From Phycisphaerae bacterium (lineage in GTDB: Bacteria; Planctomycetota; Phycisphaerae; UBA1845; UTPLA1): a stretch of DNA of 6,973 bases. This document shows, one piece after another, positions 5,084 through 6,973 of the stretch. The stretch is taken from NCBI GenBank assembly GCA_016935885.1, contig JAFGQA010000386.1:1-6973 (forward strand). Direction: 5' to 3'. Within the stretch, counting starts at the first letter, position 1. The number at the start of each line of letters is the position of its first letter. The translations under genes were made by a program, and so were the position numbers. The notes beneath the pieces were generated by a model. That model made no database searches and was not told where the DNA came from. It worked only from the letters and a program-made list of their open reading frames with translations.

Positions 5084-6928
5084 TCACGCGCTCTGCTTGC
5101 GGATGACCATGTCGAAGTTCCGCACCATGGACCGGTGCATGGCGTAACCGATTAGGCCGTACACGGCGGCGGAGCAAAACGAGGCGATGAAGGCGATGAC
5201 CCGACACGTCGTGACGGTGGCGCCCGCGGTCGTGGCCCCAACGGCCGATGCGGGATCAACGGCGATGAAGACCGCGGTCACGGGGGTCAGGGGCATGAAG
5301 GCGGCCGTCAGGAGGTCATTCCCGGCACTTTTCATGGAGAAAGCGCAGCCGGCGGTGGCGGCAAAGACACCGATGACGATACCCGTGCTGGTGAAAACGG
5401 CGCCCATGGTCTTCTTGCTCTTGATGGACCAGTGCAGGCCGATCATGCAGGCGAAGGCGGTGAAACAGACGAACAGGACCGGCAGCGTGATGGTCGCCTC
5501 CCAGCCAACGACCGGCCCGGTCCCCTTGTCGGCAAAGGTCCGGCCGCTGATGAGGTCGAACAGGACGAACAGGCCGGCGGTGATATATGGGACGAGCAAC
5601 AGCGGGCCGGCCGAGTGCACGAGTCCCCAGATCTTGCCCCGGATGATGGTGTCGCTGGTCATCGGCGTGGACAGGACAAGCTCGATGGTGTTGGATTCCT
5701 TCTCGCGCGTCATCGACGTGGCGGCAGTCGTCGTGGCGACGAACAGGGTGATGCCCAATTCGACGGCGACGATGCCGTAGAGCCACAGGCGGGTCTGGGC
5801 GACGGTCAGGGCCCCCTGGCCGTAATAGACCAGCAATACCAGCCCGATGACCAGGCCGGTTCCAAAGACGGAGTACCGGAGGACTTGCCCTCCACCTGCC
5901 GAGGCGCTCGTCACGGCCTCGCGCCAGGCGATCGGGTTGCGGCGAACGTGCCGGGGCTTGCGAGTCCGCTCGCTCGTCGAGTTCGTCGTCTTGGCCCGGC
6001 GCAACAGGCGGGAGAAGAAGGTGACTTCGCCTTCCTTGGCCCCGCGCCGCACGAAGAACAGGCTCAAGAGGATGAGCAACAGCGAGGCCAGGATCGTCAT
6101 CACCATGTAGCTGTACTGTGGGTACGCCAGCAGGTAACCGCCGGGGAAGCCATAGTGAGCCGTCGCGCCGTAGGCCGGGGCGGGCGTCTTGCCCAGCACG
6201 ACCCAGAGGGCCAGAAACGGGTGGAAGGCGGCGAGCCAACTCATGCACAGGTCTCGACTCGGAGCGGGCTCTGCCTCAGGGGGAATGACGCCCGGCCAGG
6301 AGGCGAGGCTGTAAACCACGATCAGGTAGATGGCAATGGTCAGGTAGAAGGAGAATATCGTCCGGCCGGTGCCGACCTTGATCACGCTGATGGTGATGGC
6401 CAGCGAGCCCGTGAACAGGGCGGTGCTGGCGGCAAGGGCGATAGACATGACGATCTTGTCACCCGTGACGCCGCCGTAGACCATCATAATGCAAAACAAC
6501 GGTACGCCGGCCAGCAGCAGCACGGAGACAAAGAAGAACCGGCTCAGCAGCGACCCGAGGACGATCTGCCCGTTGGTCAGGGGGGTTGAGAGCAGGATGC
6601 TGTAGGTCTGAGCATCTTTCTCCTGTGTGATGGCGGCCGCGGTGAAAATCGGCGCGAGGATGCACACCATGCCAAGCTGAATGATCGAGACGTATTGGAA
6701 TACCCTCGTCGCCTGCTTGGCCAAGTCTGCCAGCGACGTCCCGCCCGCCGCTTGATGGGCGAAGATGACGCCGATGACGACCGCAACGGCGAGCACCGAC
6801 AGATAGCCGACGCGGATCCACAGGTGGCGTACGCGGCGGCCGCCCGCGTGGACCACGCGGACAAGAATCGGGTTGGCGGGCACCAGCCGCCAAAACCAGA
6901 GCCCAAGATCTCGATGCAGCGATTGCAC
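5084..6928 (-). CDS. ABC-2 type transporter permease with two tandem permease halves
   Basis: The 614-residue integral membrane protein has about 12-13 hydrophobic segments in two blocks. Block one has segments near residues 41-57, 79-99, 129-150, 158-180, 189-209, perhaps 229-245, and 272-293; block two near 352-368, 383-403, 437-457, 478-498, 510-530 and 575-596. A basic cytoplasmic linker (about 294-330) joins them. Each half has a short cytoplasmic N-terminal segment beginning NPI (NPILVR at 19-24, NPIAWRE at 331-337) and the ABC-2 coupling motif: TQEKDAQTYSILLSTPLT (101-118) and TREKESNTIELVLSTPMT (407-424). Such permeases work with a separate ATPase to export drugs, lipids or other substrates; the substrate here is unknown. 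The start is a GTG at 6928, one base after the stop of an upstream gene, which indicates translational coupling; no nearby ATG exists and the sequence from the GTG reads like a genuine N terminus. The upstream gene may be the ATPase or another operon member, but only its tail is visible. Confidence 0.9.
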   Translation of the reverse strand: MQSLHRDLGLWFWRLVPANPILVRVVHAGGRRVRHLWIRVGYLSVLAVAVVIGVIFAHQAAGGTSLADLAKQATRVFQYVSIIQLGMVCILAPIFTAAAITQEKDAQTYSILLSTPLTNGQIVLGSLLSRFFFVSVLLLAGVPLFCIMMVYGGVTGDKIVMSIALAASTALFTGSLAITISVIKVGTGRTIFSFYLTIAIYLIVVYSLASWPGVIPPEAEPAPSRDLCMSWLAAFHPFLALWVVLGKTPAPAYGATAHYGFPGGYLLAYPQYSYMVMTILASLLLILLSLFFVRRGAKEGEVTFFSRLLRRAKTTNSTSERTRKPRHVRRNPIAWREAVTSASAGGGQVLRYSVFGTGLVIGLVLLVYYGQGALTVAQTRLWLYGIVAVELGITLFVATTTAATSMTREKESNTIELVLSTPMTSDTIIRGKIWGLVHSAGPLLLVPYITAGLFVLFDLISGRTFADKGTGPVVGWEATITLPVLFVCFTAFACMIGLHWSIKSKKTMGAVFTSTGIVIGVFAATAGCAFSMKSAGNDLLTAAFMPLTPVTAVFIAVDPASAVGATTAGATVTTCRVIAFIASFCSAAVYGLIGYAMHRSMVRNFDMVIRKQSA

Positions 6929-6929
6929 G

Positions 6930-6973
6930 TCACACCGGCAGCTTCTTCACGCCCTTCGCGGCAAGGGCCTTTC
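6930..6973 (-). CDS. C-terminal tail of an upstream gene, 13 codons visible
   Basis: On the - strand, the frame that ends at TGA (6932-6930) reads KALAAKGVKKLPV before the stop. The composition is plausible for a protein C terminus, and its stop lies one base before the GTG of the permease, as in tightly packed operons. The fragment is too short to identify. An ABC ATP-binding subunit would be the usual partner at this position, but nothing in these 13 residues shows it. Confidence 0.45.
   Translation of the reverse strand, partial: KALAAKGVKKLPV

Noticed and set aside
5432..6589. Open + strand frame of 385 codons antisense to the permease
   Set aside because: The product is a Gly/Gln/Asp/Arg-rich low-complexity sequence with no family signature, whereas the - strand encodes a clear two-block membrane protein.

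Overview
The window is GC-rich bacterial DNA. The gene content suggests a planctomycete or related PVC-group bacterium: an exopolysaccharide-type polysaccharide deacetylase, a type III glutamine synthetase, a large ABC-2 permease whose two halves look duplicated, and a hairpin resembling one I recall as common between genes in such genomes. This is inference from gene types; there is no rRNA or other marker gene here to settle it.

Layout. The left half is read on the + strand: the C-terminal part of a polysaccharide deacetylase (2-472), a secreted alpha/beta hydrolase (676-1743), and a putative lipoprotein L,D-transpeptidase of the YkuD family (about 2068-2715). The right half is read on the - strand: an ABC-2 permease (6928-5084) followed by a type III glutamine synthetase, glnN (5016-2818). 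The last 13 codons of another - strand gene lie at the right edge and end 1 base before the permease start. The two halves converge at 2716-2817.

The + strand genes all look directed at the cell envelope: glycan deacetylation or export, an exported hydrolase, and peptidoglycan cross-linking. Their spacing (203 and about 324 bases) suggests separate transcription units. The - strand genes are spaced like an operon: the upstream gene and permease are almost certainly translationally coupled, and glnN follows 67 bases later. No functional link between permease and glutamine assimilation is visible.

The most unusual structure is non-coding. glnN is bracketed by two different short tandem arrays, each with an 8-base period: an AT-richer one between the permease stop and the glnN start, and a GC-rich one just beyond the glnN stop in the convergent gap. 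A 7-bp perfect hairpin lies in the hydrolase/transpeptidase gap, inside a pair of 7-base direct repeats. I see no CRISPR, tRNA, rRNA, transposase or recognisable riboswitch, and no convincing new multi-gene system.
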